Assembly: GCA_000310025.1 (NCBI GenBank)
Contig: FN649726.1
Location: forward strand, 2,682,110 to 2,738,695
Reading direction: 5' to 3'
Source of the DNA: Ectocarpus siliculosus
Lineage: Eukaryota; Sar; Phaeophyceae; Ectocarpales; Ectocarpaceae
Length of the DNA: 56,586 nucleotides
Part shown: positions 1-16,300 of the stretch, piece by piece
Position numbering within the stretch: the first letter of the stretch is position 1
How the letters are laid out: each line of letters begins with the position of its first letter
The notes under the pieces: generated by a model
Databases searched by the model: none
What the model was told of the DNA's origin: nothing
Seen by the model: only the letters and a program-made list of their open reading frames with translations
Translations under genes and position numbers: made by a program

Positions 1-2958
<2,958 letters not shown>

Positions 2959-2979
2959 CAGACGTCACATCACATCATC

Positions 2980-3225
2980 CTACCTGACCCCATCTGCCTC
3001 AGACTCCGCGGGGGGCACTCTGGCAGCCTCAGCCTCCTCCGCAGCTAGCCGGGAAGCTTCCGCCGCCGCCGCCGCCGCCGCCGCCTCTTGCTGCTGCTGT
3101 GCATCTGCGGCCGCCTTTGCCGCTTCTGCGTCTTGGGCGGCTTGCTGTGCCGCTGCCGTCGCTGCCGCCGACGCCGCTGCCTCCTCTTCCGCTGCCTTGT
3201 TCTCGTCCGCGAAAGCCGCAGAGGC
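2980..3225 (-). CDS. Fimbrin terminal exon: Ala/Gln/Glu-rich tail and stop
   Basis: It begins after CACCGCCAG in phase 0 (ASAAFADENKAAEEE), continues with Ala-rich helical sequence including a (CAG/GCN)-encoded Gln run and an eight-Ala run, and ends ESEADGVR then TAG. The GTCAG/GTAGG at the stop could also be read as a donor, so a further exon beyond the (AG)n tract cannot be excluded. Confidence 0.7.
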   Translation of the reverse strand, partial: ASAAFADENKAAEEEAAASAAATAAAQQAAQDAEAAKAAADAQQQQEAAAAAAAAEASRLAAEEAEAARVPPAESEADGVR

Positions 3226-6200
3226 CTGGCGGTGCAAGTTTGTATGGGCGGCATGTATCGATGTACGGAACACGGCATTGACCATCCCAACAATCAAGAC
3301 CAAGCCCAAAAAAACAAAGGAAATGAGAGCAACACGACGTCGGGCACATCCGACAACAGTAGAGAGAGAGAGAGAGAGAGAGAGCACATCCAAATGGGGG
3401 CGACGCAAAAACACGCCACGCCCTTGTATTGTAACGCAATAAAAAGAGATGAACAAAACCAACCTGGTGCGAGCACACACTCAAGCCACTTCCACTCAAC
3501 GAACGAACTTCCTTTTGAACAACAACAACATCAAGAGGTACATACCAGGTTTTTGTACCACGCCAGCTTTTCCAACCAAGAAACCAAGAAAAAAAAAAAA
3601 ATGTGCAGATGTGTTCACGATATCATCGCCTAGCATCCACATCTTAGCTTCACAAACATACCAGCAGTCCTTCGTACAACAACAAAAAATTACTGTCGAG
3701 TCAAACCTGCTTGGCTTGCTGCTCCGCTTTCCACGCCTGGATCCTCCTCTGCGTCTCCTCGTCCGCCTTCTTCTGAGCAATTTTCGCCGCCGACTCTGCT
3801 GCTGCTGCTGCTGCCGGTGGCGGCTTGGACTGTCCGAAGGTCGACCGTCCCCCCGACGAGAAGGGCTTGGGAGACGTTGCCGACCGGAGTCCCGTGGGAG
3901 ACATGAGCGGCTTGGGCGCCTGCGTGCGCGTGTGCGTTTCGTTGTTGTGTGGGTGGGTGTGATTCTTTTACGAACGTACTTCTAGCATCAACCGCGCTGA
4001 TTTGGCTGGGACCAAACGAAGAATAATTTGGTCTTGTATATAGCAGTAAAGCGAAAAAAAAAGAAGAGACGCCGACACAATTGTGGGGATGGATAATGTG
4101 TGGGTGCTGGGCGTTGTTCCCGTGTGTGAAAGTCTAAATAGTACTGGGGTTTTTCATTTGCCACCACCAATGGCATCGGCCACGCTAACGCTAAATGGTC
4201 GGCTCTTCAACGAATTGACGGCAATCTCCACCGGCAAGTAAGATGGGAAAATATTCCTAGTTCCGTCACTGTGTTTACCGGTGAATCCGTGGAAGTGTGT
4301 GGGTGCCGTACGGTGGGGTACGGAATGTGTGGGTCAGCGGAGACCGCAGCGGGGCGGCCTCTCTTCGTACCATGGGCTAATCGCTGTGCTGGTGCTGGTG
4401 CTGGTGCTGGTACTGCTGTTGTTGGCGGTTGTCTGGACGTGGATGAATACCTATCGCCAGGGAAACTGGGCTTTCATTGTTCACAAGTTGCCCGCAAAGT
4501 TAAAACGCTTCGAGGCATATAATACACCCCAGCCAGACAACAACCAACACGTGCGAAAAGAAAAACTCGCCACAAACGCCAACCACACCCTTCCCAAAAG
4601 AAACGCCCAGCATACATTCCACACACACAACACACCTGGGGGGTTTGTTCCAACGCGGCCGGCGCCGGCATGGCCCCCGCCCCCCCCCCATCCGGCGACG
4701 CCGTGCGCTCGTTCTCGCAGTGCCACAGGCTAGCGCAGAAGAGCATGATCATCCTCGACATGACCTGCACGATGTCCTCCGCCGCCACGAACACGCACGC
4801 GCCCAGCTTGCGCGCCACGCTGATGGCGTACTTGGCGTTGTTGGTCTTGTCCTCGTCGTTCGCGGGGTCCATGACGACAAGGTCCCAGTTCACGGTCGAC
4901 TGGTCGATGCCGTGGCACACCTGTTTCGATTCGTTGCATTCGGGTTCGGGTATCATGGTGAGACGTAGATACATACATAGCAAAATAATGTTTTATCCAG
5001 ACAAATCCAGTCCACCTTTTTTTTTTTGTCTACACTTCAAATCAGCGCTCACAGCACTAGTGCCGTTTACTCCAACCCGTGGTCACACAGAAGAGCCCCT
5101 CTCTACCCTCCCCTCCTGCGGTACGTTGCCTTCGATTTTCTATGCGAGAAGCGTTCAGCACTCTCTTCCCTCTGTGTGCACACGAACTAGCGCTATCCAC
5201 TAGGCCAGGAGCGGAAGCGAGAGAAAAACTCACTTTGCAAGAAAAGCTCGCTTACGCCGGGATTCGAACCCCTGACCTGACCTCTAGAAGTTTTCGAGGG
5301 ATACCAACTAGACCATCGGGGCGACCGGCTGTACATACATCGCAAACATATGCTATCATCCAGATAAATCCAGTCCACCGTTGGAACCATGACAATATAA
5401 TCACAGGACGGGGGTAACCGCGGCCAGACTCTGCTGAAGCCTGAAGTGTTTCTCTTCAAACACAATGAACGGTAAGGCCCGAGCCCTTCTATCCAGTCCG
5501 CCTCGGAGCAAAAAAGAACACCGTCACAATTTTGGCAGAACCACTGTAATCCATCACCATCCTCACGCTCACGCTCCCGACCATGACCACCATCGCCCTT
5601 CCTCCGCCCAAGCCACATACTGTACCAACAACACCACCACCGCCCGGCATCGTGCCGCCGCTTCCTCTTTTCGTACCTTGAGCAAGAAAACGCCCGTCGA
5701 CAGCGAAGGGTCCCCGAAGCTGCGAATCTTGGACCCTTCGACCTTGGAGTTGGCCCACGCCACGATCTGCGGGTCCTCTATCCTCTTCCCCTTCTTGGAG
5801 AGAGCCTGTTGTAATGGTGGCATGTTTCGTGTGTTACGTTTGATGCCGCCATGTGCGCAGCAATCATGATCCCATATATCCCATCACGTAATACGAAACA
5901 AAACACTGTCATCGCAAGCGTGGCCGAGACACCAACGGACACAAGATGGCACAACCGCCGCATGCTAGACGGCCACGCACACGCAAAACGAGAGAGAGGT
6001 CTACAATCTACGCGTGGTGCGGCTCAACACCTACAATTGTACAAGTAGCTGTGGGCGCAGGGGATAGATATATATCTGGGCCCATCAACCTTAATGTAAC
6101 CGGCGTACCGGGCGAGGCGTTGATCTAACCAGATCACTCACGATCGAATGTGTGAATTTTTAGAAAAGAGCAGCGATCCAAGCCGATGGTGACAAGATAG

Positions 6201-6819
6201 AAAACAGAATTGAGGTGATTACTGCAGTATTCAAATAGGAATTCAACAAACAAAAACAAAAAAACAACTATTTAGCTACAGCACAAAAAACGAAGGAAGG
6301 AACTAATACGTTCATTTCTCCGTCTCTCTCTGCCTGCCTCTCTCTCTCTCTCTCTACAGCATCTCGATCTCTCGCCTGGAGAAGGTTGAGGGTGTGCCGG
6401 CGCATGAGCTGCCACATGATGGCCAGCGTCATCTTGCGGTTGCCATCGATGATGTCCAACCCCCCCACGTTCACCACCGTAAGCCCCATCACCTGAATGT
6501 GAAATTAATCCACACAGCACAACACAACACAACATCATCATCATCGATCGAGCATCAATTGGTAAAGGTGCGATACGCCCGTGAACACGGTTGCATTGTA
6601 GGACCACGAGATCCCCCTGGAAGAAGGGAGGCGTCAATGCCTCAGAAAAGAAAACAAGAGAAAAAGAAAAAAAAATTGCTCTCGCATTCTCCCCCGCCAG
6701 GACGAAAGACAAGACAACAGCAGCAACGACATCAACGCCTGCACCCTTTACCGCCACCACCATTACCAACGGCAGCAACCACCACCACCATCACCACCAC
6801 CACCGCCACCACCAACGAC

Positions 6820-6853
<34 letters not shown>

Positions 6854-7328
6854 GTAACAACAGCCACCGCCACCACCAACGACAGCAACAACACAGTTGA
6901 GCTCTCCCGATAGACGCTCACAAAGAAAGGTAAAAGTGATGTGGTACACAAAGTGTAGTACCTTGGCGATGTCGATGACGTAGTTCCCGTTCTCCACCTT
7001 CTTGAAGCGATTCTTCGGAGCGATGTTGACGCGCTTCCACACCACGACCCCGGGCTGAATGCGGTCCATCACCTGTACATCCATCGATCGCATAAACGTA
7101 CGCATAGGTAGGGCACACGATGCAGTGAGCGAGAGACCAACTATTTGGGGGGGGGGGGGGGAGGGGGGGAAACATAATTGAGAGATCCAAACGACGAGGA
7201 AAAAAAAAACTATAATAAGATGCCGACAAGAGGGGGAGAGACAAGTAGAGACAGACAGAGGGAGAAGAACAGCGAACGTTTGATAGAGAGAGAACCAACC
7301 CCACCATACAGAGAGACGACAAACCCTT

Positions 7329-7359
<31 letters not shown>

Positions 7360-10300
7360 GAGTCGGTCGTCACGACCTCCGCCACGCGCCACCAACCAAC
7401 GCACCTTGAGGATGGCGGAGCCGTTCTGCACGTCGGCGAAGAGGTTGTTGATGTACAGGTCTCCGTTGTCGATGGCCAGGCTGTTGATCCACATGCGGAA
7501 AACCTTCTCCTCTCGTGTGTCGCCTGCGCCGATCGATCGATCCATCCATCCATCCATCACCCATCCCATCACGTGCCACGCCAACAACCAAAACCGTCAT
7601 TTAGTTCGTCGACGTGACACGAGCATCGCGTGTGCCGTACACGCACATAATACGATGGGCTTGACGGGAGCACCCCGTGCGCCGTACATCAAAATTCAAC
7701 GAACAGCATGAAGCGATCGTAACAGCAACGCATCGTGAAAATCATGATGCTACACAAATCTCGGCGGGGAACCAAAACAAACAAAACACGCTTTGCTCGC
7801 GTCACTCAAAAAAGACCGGCGATGCGACTCCGGCAAACAAGACGACGCACTACAAAGACAGCACCAGAGAACGAAAAGCCTGCCTGTCGCGACACGTTGA
7901 GCCCTACTGTACAAGTACGCTTCCGGAAACCCCCGAGGCCCAATCATCGGATCAATCTAGCTTTCAAGCGAGGTACACCTATAGGTTTGCTCACCCTCGT
8001 CATCGTCCTCCAGGTTGGCGAAGTCCTCGGTGAACTGCTCCATCACTTCTTGCTGCAATGGAGAGATGACGCCACCGCAACAAAAAAATAATAAACCAAG
8101 AATACAGCAAGAAAAAAGAAAAGAAAAAAAGAAAGGGTGTGTGTGTGGAACAAAGGAAGGCGTAGGAAAAAGACGTGCATGTGTAAAGTGGTACATATAC
8201 TGCCATGCCAAATATCAAACATCAAACACATTGGGCGTAACAAAACACAGCGGTACTGTAGGCCCGTCACACAATAATCGCTTGAGTGGTGCAGCTCGTA
8301 ACCTCGCGACACCATCTGGCTCTAGGTTTCCGGTTCAACCCGTTTCATTAGAGGAATAAACTCAAAATTAGGGTAGCAGCGCAGAGCGCGTGTAGTAGTG
8401 CAGAGCAGAGCGCGTGTAGTAGTGCACAGCTCATGGTGGTGAGAGTGAGTACACCTGAGCAGAACAAAGAGGGAGGGAAGGGGACTGCTGAGAATGAGCC
8501 CTTCGCGCGTAAACAAAAAGAAGACAAGCACCGCATGAGGAAAGGCGGGAGGTAAACACACGCTGAAAACTGTGCACCTTCCTCATGTATGCGCCCCCCC
8601 CTGCCGGTGAGTGAAACACGCACTGAAAGGTGTAGACTATACTAGCGCCCAGAATGGATGTGGCGAAAAAAAATAATACAAAAAAAAGTAAAACAAAAAC
8701 TTCGTATCTAACCCTAGCTGCAGGAAGGCCGGCGTCTGCTATTTAGTAATGGTCCGGAGGTATGTTGCGGTGGATGGTAAATCGCAAAGACCCTTGCTCC
8801 CACGCGTGACGATGACGATAGCAATGACAATGACTATCGCAATGGCATTAGATATCATATCATACCTCCACCGTGAGGTTGGGGTTGGTGTTGAAGAGCT
8901 GCGCACAGAAGGCCAGGAGCAGCTTCTTGTTGGCGTTGATGATGTCCGCCGGCTGGATGAACGTCTCCGCGCCCATCGCCTGCAAATCGACCAGCAAACG
9001 ACACAACAACAAGCGCCGAAACGATGTGTCACAAGCGTGGTATGACCAACGAGACACGAATAGAATGCAACACGAAACCCAGGGTATAACACAACACTTA
9101 AAAAGCACGTGTAACACCAACATCCCAATGCCACATGAATAGAATGAATGGAACACCCACACCAAACTTCACACGTAAAACAACGCCTGATTTGACGTAT
9201 GACGGCAACACAACAGCGAGACAGCAACCGCCGACAGCAGCAACCAGCATCGTACGCGCACCTTGGCATTGCTGATGATATGCCTTGCGCGGGCCTCGGA
9301 ACCAGGCGGCTCGTTGCAGGGCTGGCAGACGGTGGGGTCTAGCTGTGACAGCAGAACTGAGAGGGCCTCGCCGTCCCTCAGGTCGTTCCCGAAGTTCTTT
9401 ACTCGCTTCGCCGAAGAAGACTTTTTCGAAAAGAACGAACCAAGAGGGCGAAAGTTCCAAACAAGGAGCAGACAAGCGTGCCAGATGAGACCATTGCAAA
9501 AGAGGGCATGCGGGTGTCGTTCTTGTTTTCCCGTCGATGTCGTCGTCGCTGTGGTTGCATTTAAAAACAGTTCCGATTTCTTCTCAAAACTTCCTTCTAG
9601 CATCCATTTTCATTTTCGTTCCAACTGAGGCGGACGCTTCATAGGCTGTAACGACCAGTGACGCAGTGACTCAAAGAGCGGTGGTGTGGTGTGGTAAACC
9701 GTGTCGCAAGAGACAAACTGTCTTGTTGAGCCTGTTACCCGCAGGGGAGATGTCCCTACATGCTGTCTGGGAAACCGTAGACATACAGGTACTTTCTGAC
9801 GCTATGAATTCATTGCTAATCTGTCTCAGACTTTACTCTTTTCTATGATAGAGATGGATTCGTTGTGTCATATTAAGAAAAAAAAAAAAAGTAAACCGCA
9901 GCAGACAACACCATGCCGTCAGTTCGTCGGCGTTGAAAGCGCAACCAGATCAACAACAAACAAATTAGCGATCAATCCGCCGCCGCTGGTGCCATTCGCC
10001 GCATTCGTACAAAACAACCACACACAACTTGGTGGTGGTCTCTTGGGGGGGGGGGTCCTCGTGTGGAAGAGGCTAACCCTACTCTTTTTACCTTACTCTT
10101 TTGCCATGTTAGACCACGCAGCAAAAAGCAGCGGCACGACGAGCACACAGCAAGCCAAGCAACCAAGGAATACGGCCGTGCGATCGCCGCGTTGCTCGAG
10201 AAATCTCAAGTGTCTTGCACCACGCAAACCTAGACCAGACAAGCTCATGTGGTGATAGGTAGGGAAGGCACTACAATCGTCCGCCATGCATGGCAGGTTC

Positions 10301-13300
10301 AGGCAACGCTGTTTTCGTTGGCATAGACAGACATGCCGGGCATGCAACTCCGCGACGCCATCCAATCAAGAAAGCAACGTTGCAACTGGTGCTGTTGCCC
10401 AGCAGGACCACCTCACACACCATCACATCCTACCTCCGACAGCGACGAAGAGATTACGTGCGGCAGGCAGAAACACCACGGACGCGCACCTAACGTTGCA
10501 GTTGTTGCGCCAGCTACGCTACGACACAGACACAGCAGCAGAGACCAGCTTGTGCCACCGGCGGACGTAGCTGTGCGGCCAACCCACCTTCCTGCGATGC
10601 AGAGAACTACTATAACTACGGGAGTACAGCAGAATAACAGCAGCATCACCAGAACAAGAGCAGGAGCAAGACTCACCCTCTCGAGGTGGTAGTTGAACCA
10701 GCGCAGCAGGATCGCCTCGGGCTGCAAGGCCAACAGCCCGTCCAGCTCCTCTCCCTCCTCCAAAAGGCAAACCAGCTCCGGGCAGGACGTCAAGCTATAT
10801 CACATAGTACGTACACAAACCACCGCACGCACGCAAGGACAGTTGGGCGTGTGTGATCACATGTGTTCGACAAGGGAGAGAGAGGGAGAGAGAGAGAGAG
10901 AAGCAGGAAGTCAAGCTACCGACATACACAAGAAAGGCGTGTGTATGTTATACTAACAGACGGAGAGACAGAGGGAAAGAGAAGTAACCAAACAACACAC
11001 AAACACCGCCAGCAGCCCATACATGCTGCTTGTTACACGTTCACGACAGTTTGCTGCTTGACCTCACCGCTTACGCGGGCATGGAGGGAGACCACAAAAA
11101 TTCGACCGAAAGGACTGGCTTGCAATGAGGGTAAGAACAGCGTTTGAGTGCTCTACCTTACTCTCTCTTGAAATAGAATCTTATGAATACCTGATGGAAG
11201 ACAGCAGCTGTATCCGGATGATCTGCCAGACCAGTCCCAGGATGAGAATAGAGTTGCCGTCGATGATGTCCTGTGTAGTCGTGTAGTCACATGCAGGCCA
11301 CACCACCGCCATACCCAACAACGATGTTAACAGTATAATTCAAGAACATTGGGCAGAGGGAGAGATAGAGAGAGAGGGAGCGAGAGAGACGCACACACGA
11401 AGACAACAGAGTGAACAGTTGTAGCAGATCCCTCTCGTTTTCTTCATTTCTCTCCGACCGACAACCGAGCTCACCCTGACGCTGACCCAGTCGTCGCCCT
11501 TGTGGGCTTCGCATTTTGATGCCTTTTCCCCTTCTGCCGCCCCGTAGCAGGGGATTTGCTCAACCGTTGTTCGACGAAGGGTTGCAAGCAAATCCCCAGT
11601 TTTTTGTCGTTTTCGATCATCTGTGCCTTCCGGTACCCGCACGATTCGACCGCCATCCTCCGAACAACGCACGAAACGGTTTTCGTTGGGTATTGTGATT
11701 TCTTCGGACGGCTGTTCTTACACATGTTTTTCCCCCCCTTTTGGCCTCCTCGGGACCATGGATTTTTTCAGCTAGTTNNNNNNNNNNNNNNNNNNNNNNN
11801 NNNNNNNNNNNNNNNNNNNNNNNNNNNNNNNNNNNNNNNNNNNNNNNNNNNNNNNNNNNNNNNNNNNNNNNNNNNNNGTCAGGGTGAGCTTGGTTGTCGG
11901 TCGGAGAGAAAGGAAGAAAACGAGAGGGATCTGCTACAACGCGTTTGACAAAAGCAGCGGCAACGTAGATACCAAGGGCTGGGAGCCTCCAGAAGAAAGC
12001 AATTCAGCGCTTACGGTCACGGCCCCAACCCCAAAGACAACGTCGCAATGTCGACCCACGAAATCAAAACATGGGGATCATCGGCCTGCGGCTAAACAGT
12101 AACAAAAACGCTCCAGGCAAAGGTCGGTTCTTTCCCCCTCCAGCCACACGTACTCCTCCTCCTACTACTGCCAGGCCATGTACCGGGCAGGAATTCCTAC
12201 CGTTTTTGTTAACGAGCGAACCCCCAATCTTGCAGTCCTGTGAACGGAAGGATCGAAGAGCGGCCCGACCATGCTGTATGTCCTCCCCAAAACCAAAACG
12301 AAAAAAAAAAAACTCCCGGTATAAATAGTTCGTGCTGTTCGATGATACCCTCTTGGCACGCCAAACACAAACACACACACACACGCACACACACTTGTCA
12401 TCGTGTCTCATTTGCGACACCCCCATGGTCCATGGCGCACGCACCTTGGCATTGACGTTGGTCACCACGCAGCCGATGCCCCTGGCGGCGTTGAGCGCCA
12501 GGTTCATGTTCTCGATCTTCTGGAATATGGATAGCTTTGGCCTCTTCTCCGACACGACGTTCATCGCCCTTCATGTTCATGTTCATACCCGACGTGACCC
12601 CCCCATCCCATCCCACAGCCATCGACAGTCGTTCGCGTGCGTCATAGTAATCAAGAACGACAACATCAACGCAGCGCCGTGTGGGTCAGGAAACGCCATG
12701 TTAGTTACATCACATCAGTCAAAGAACGACAAGATCGCACTAGTCAAGAACGACAATATCACATTAGTCAAGAATGACAAGATCGCATTAGTCAAGAACG
12801 ACAAGATCACATTAGTCAAGAATGACAAGATCACCTTAGTCAAGAACGACAATATCACATTAGTCAAGAACGACAATATCACATTAGTCAAGAACGACAA
12901 TATCATTTTAGTCAAGAATGACAATATCACATTAGTCAAGAATCAAGATCACGCTAGTCAAGAATGACAAGATCACATTAGTCAAGAACGACAAGATCAC
13001 ATTAGTCAAGAATGACAAGATCACCTTAGTCAAGAACGACAAGATCACATTAGTCAAGAACGACAAGATCACATTAGTCAAGAATGACAAGATCACAATA
13101 GTCAAGAATAACAAGATCAACGCAGCATTGCGTGTTCCGTGTATTTCAGGAATAGCCATGTTGGCATGTTACTTATCTGGTTTCGTCCAACAGTTTACAC
13201 TCTCAACCCACAGAGTCATGCCACAAAATAAGGTATTTGTCTTCAAAGTGTTCTTTCTTTCTCCCCCCCGACAAGAAAGACATGCCACCTGGGCACCTTT

Positions 13301-16300
13301 CGTGTCTTCTATCGTTGATCCGGAGATTTCGCCATTCAGGTTCACAACAGGGGTCATAGCGTGACGTGACAACACCAAACTTATAAAAATTAAAAATTAC
13401 CCGTACTGCCCCTTGCATTGGGACTTGGATACAGGCAAGTGACGCCTCCCAAGCGAATGACGCGAATGAATAAACACGACAGCCTCCAAAAAAAAAACAC
13501 ACACACACAAAGGTAGTTGTTTCTGTCTGTGTCGCCTTAGGCGCCTGACTGCTTGCCAAGTTAGCTGGTTTGAACAAAATGATGCCGTTCGTGAAAAGAA
13601 ACCGTAGGCATTCGTCTGAGCACCGGGGGAATGCAGAGTCATCCCTCCGCCGCCGCACACCTTAGCATGTCGTACAAAAGCTACATGAAACGGGTGGCCC
13701 CGTGCCACGGTGACACGCACACCGCATTGCTCCCCCCTCGCTCGCGAACCCCGAAAACCCGGCCCAACCCATAAAAAAGCCACATAAAACCCAGTATAAA
13801 AGTCACATTTCCAGAAAAAAAGAACGCAAGAAAAATCTCCGCAATCCAACGGACATGAAGGTTTCTTGAACTAAATCAACACGTGCACACGTGCATGATC
13901 TCCCCTTTGGATGGATGTACGGAGAATTGACCCCCGTCAATGTGACTACAATACTATTAATAGGACTCGCTGACCTGGCGTCAATGGTGTCGAATTCAGC
14001 GAGGTTGATGAGCTTGCACAGGATGAGCCCGTCCGATGTCTGTGTGAAGAGGTCTTCGGAGAGAGGGTCCATCGGCAGCCGCGGTCCAACCACCTGGAAC
14101 AACAAAACACATCAACACATGCACGTCTAATGACCTTTGACCTTTCAAGATATCGCTAAAAAGCGTCGCTTGTCTTCTTCCTCCCCCTGTGATACTCGTC
14201 AGGGCCCTCCATAGCTCCACACTACACGAACCACGCAGCAGTTCCACGCCTATGCTGATGCTAAACTGGTTTCCGTTCGCCGGTAGCTCGTTCGTCGCGT
14301 GGCACACCGCGAAAAAGGAGGGAGAAAGCCAGGAGTTTTTCCTCTACTTCGTGGCAACGACCCGACAATCACGACATCGGCATTACAGCAGTAGAGTAGC
14401 AGTAACGTGACTGGCGCCTTCTCGGGAACGTGAGCCCGTGAGCCAGCCCGCACACCAACAACGAACCAACCACCAAAATGACGAGATCACCCAAGGCTAG
14501 ACTCCATTTCTTCCAACAGTGTACCCGTTTTTTGTGGGAGTCTAATTTCTTTTCTCCCTGGCCGGCAAGTGGAAAGTCCAGAGGTGTCACAAGAGAAGAC
14601 GTCGCCTGGGATACCGGTTCAGCTTGTGCCGTCTTTGCACTTCCCATCAATACATACCCCCACCAACCCCCACCCGGCCGCCGACCCCCCTTCGCGTTCC
14701 CCAGCATGGAAAAGCGCCGCTTCAAACCAGCCAGCCGGCAGCAGACCAGACCAGTCCTCACCCAAACAGAAAAGGGTTTGTCGTTTTCCTTCCCATCGAA
14801 GCTCCGATGGCTAAATCTACGTCAAAATGAGACCCCCCAGAACGGAAAACGTTGCAAGGCGGTACTCCTTCCGCGGAACGTACGTATGGTGGATACCGGA
14901 CTATTGTATCATACATAATACGGAAGAGACCCACACGACGCGGTCGTGGAGGCGAACGGGCGAAACACCTCCACACAAAACACCAACAGCAGCAGCGGTA
15001 CTGTACCGTACAAAAAGCAGACGAGAGAGAACAAGACAAAAAAATCCCGTCTCTTCGAACCCCGCCCTCTCTCGTTCGCCTCCTCTCTTTCGCCCTGCTG
15101 CTTTTGGCACTCACAGGATCGGCTGCGAGACAGTTGTTGATGTGCTCCGTAAAGGCCATCCGCTCGTCGTCCGAGTACGAGTGGTACGCCATACCCCCAG
15201 AGTGCTGTACGTCAAGACACACATAAAAGAGAAATCATTTTTACAGCAAAGACGTAGGAGGTGATCAGGGGGCAGCGAGCGCAGCATGTTGCGGTCTCTC
15301 TCAGCAGCCATTCGGAGGTTAGCGGAAAGAGAATGACCCGTGGTGTGAGAGAGAAAAAATACGAGGAGAACAAACAACACCCTTTGACTTCAAGAAGGAA
15401 ACAAACAACACCACAGCTGCACAACATGCGGCAGAGAGAGAGAGAGAAGAGAGAGCAAGTGGCGCGCACAAAAGGAACCCATTTACCGTCAGCAGAAAAC
15501 ACACCACACTCCACACCCCCGAACACAACATCACGCGCCCCGGAGTGGGCCAGCAAGGACCCCCCCCTGTCCCCAACGCGCGGGCCTGCTGCAACGCTTC
15601 TTGAGCATCGCCGACGATCACAGCAAGACGAGCAACGCCGACTCCTCTCATAAAACAAAAATCTCTGCCTTCCTCACCTGGGCAGGAGCCTTGTGGATCT
15701 TGCGCACGAAGGCCGAGTTCGAGTTGGGGTCCTTCTTGAGCTTGTGCATCAGCGAGGCGAGTTCCCCGAAAGACACGGAGCCGTTGTTGTCCGTGTCTGC
15801 CTCCCTCATGGATTCCTGCACACCCGCAAAAAAAACAAACATGGCACGCGCGACACCAATCGATGTGGAAACATGTGCGCGGGTTTGTGGTACAACCCGT
15901 GGGCAGATAATCGAACGGACCGACCGCCTGATCGACGAGTCGACAAGGACAAAGCGACAACACCTCACCACAGCAGTGTCCGATAGCCGGTTCGACGCAA
16001 CCTACCAAAGGAAGGGCACAGGGGTAAGAAGCTGGCCGTAAACGGAACTAACCGAAAACACGATATATCTATGCATGTAACATCTACTGTTCTCCGGCCA
16101 GACGGGGCGGGACGTACTCCGCCTCGTCAACCTCCACGAGCAGCCCAGCCCAACCAAACGAAAAGACCCACCAAAGCGCCTGTTCTTTCTGCAACAACCG
16201 AACGGGCCACCAACATATAGTATACAGACTACGCAACATAAATTGGCCGGCCCCTGACCGTGGATACGGCCGTGTAGGCCCAAAGCCACCCAGCCTGCCG

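Noticed and set aside
12332-13159. Open frames of VKNDKITL / LSFLTNVI repeats
   Set aside because: The 24-bp minisatellite stays in frame on both strands, and it lies in a fimbrin intron.
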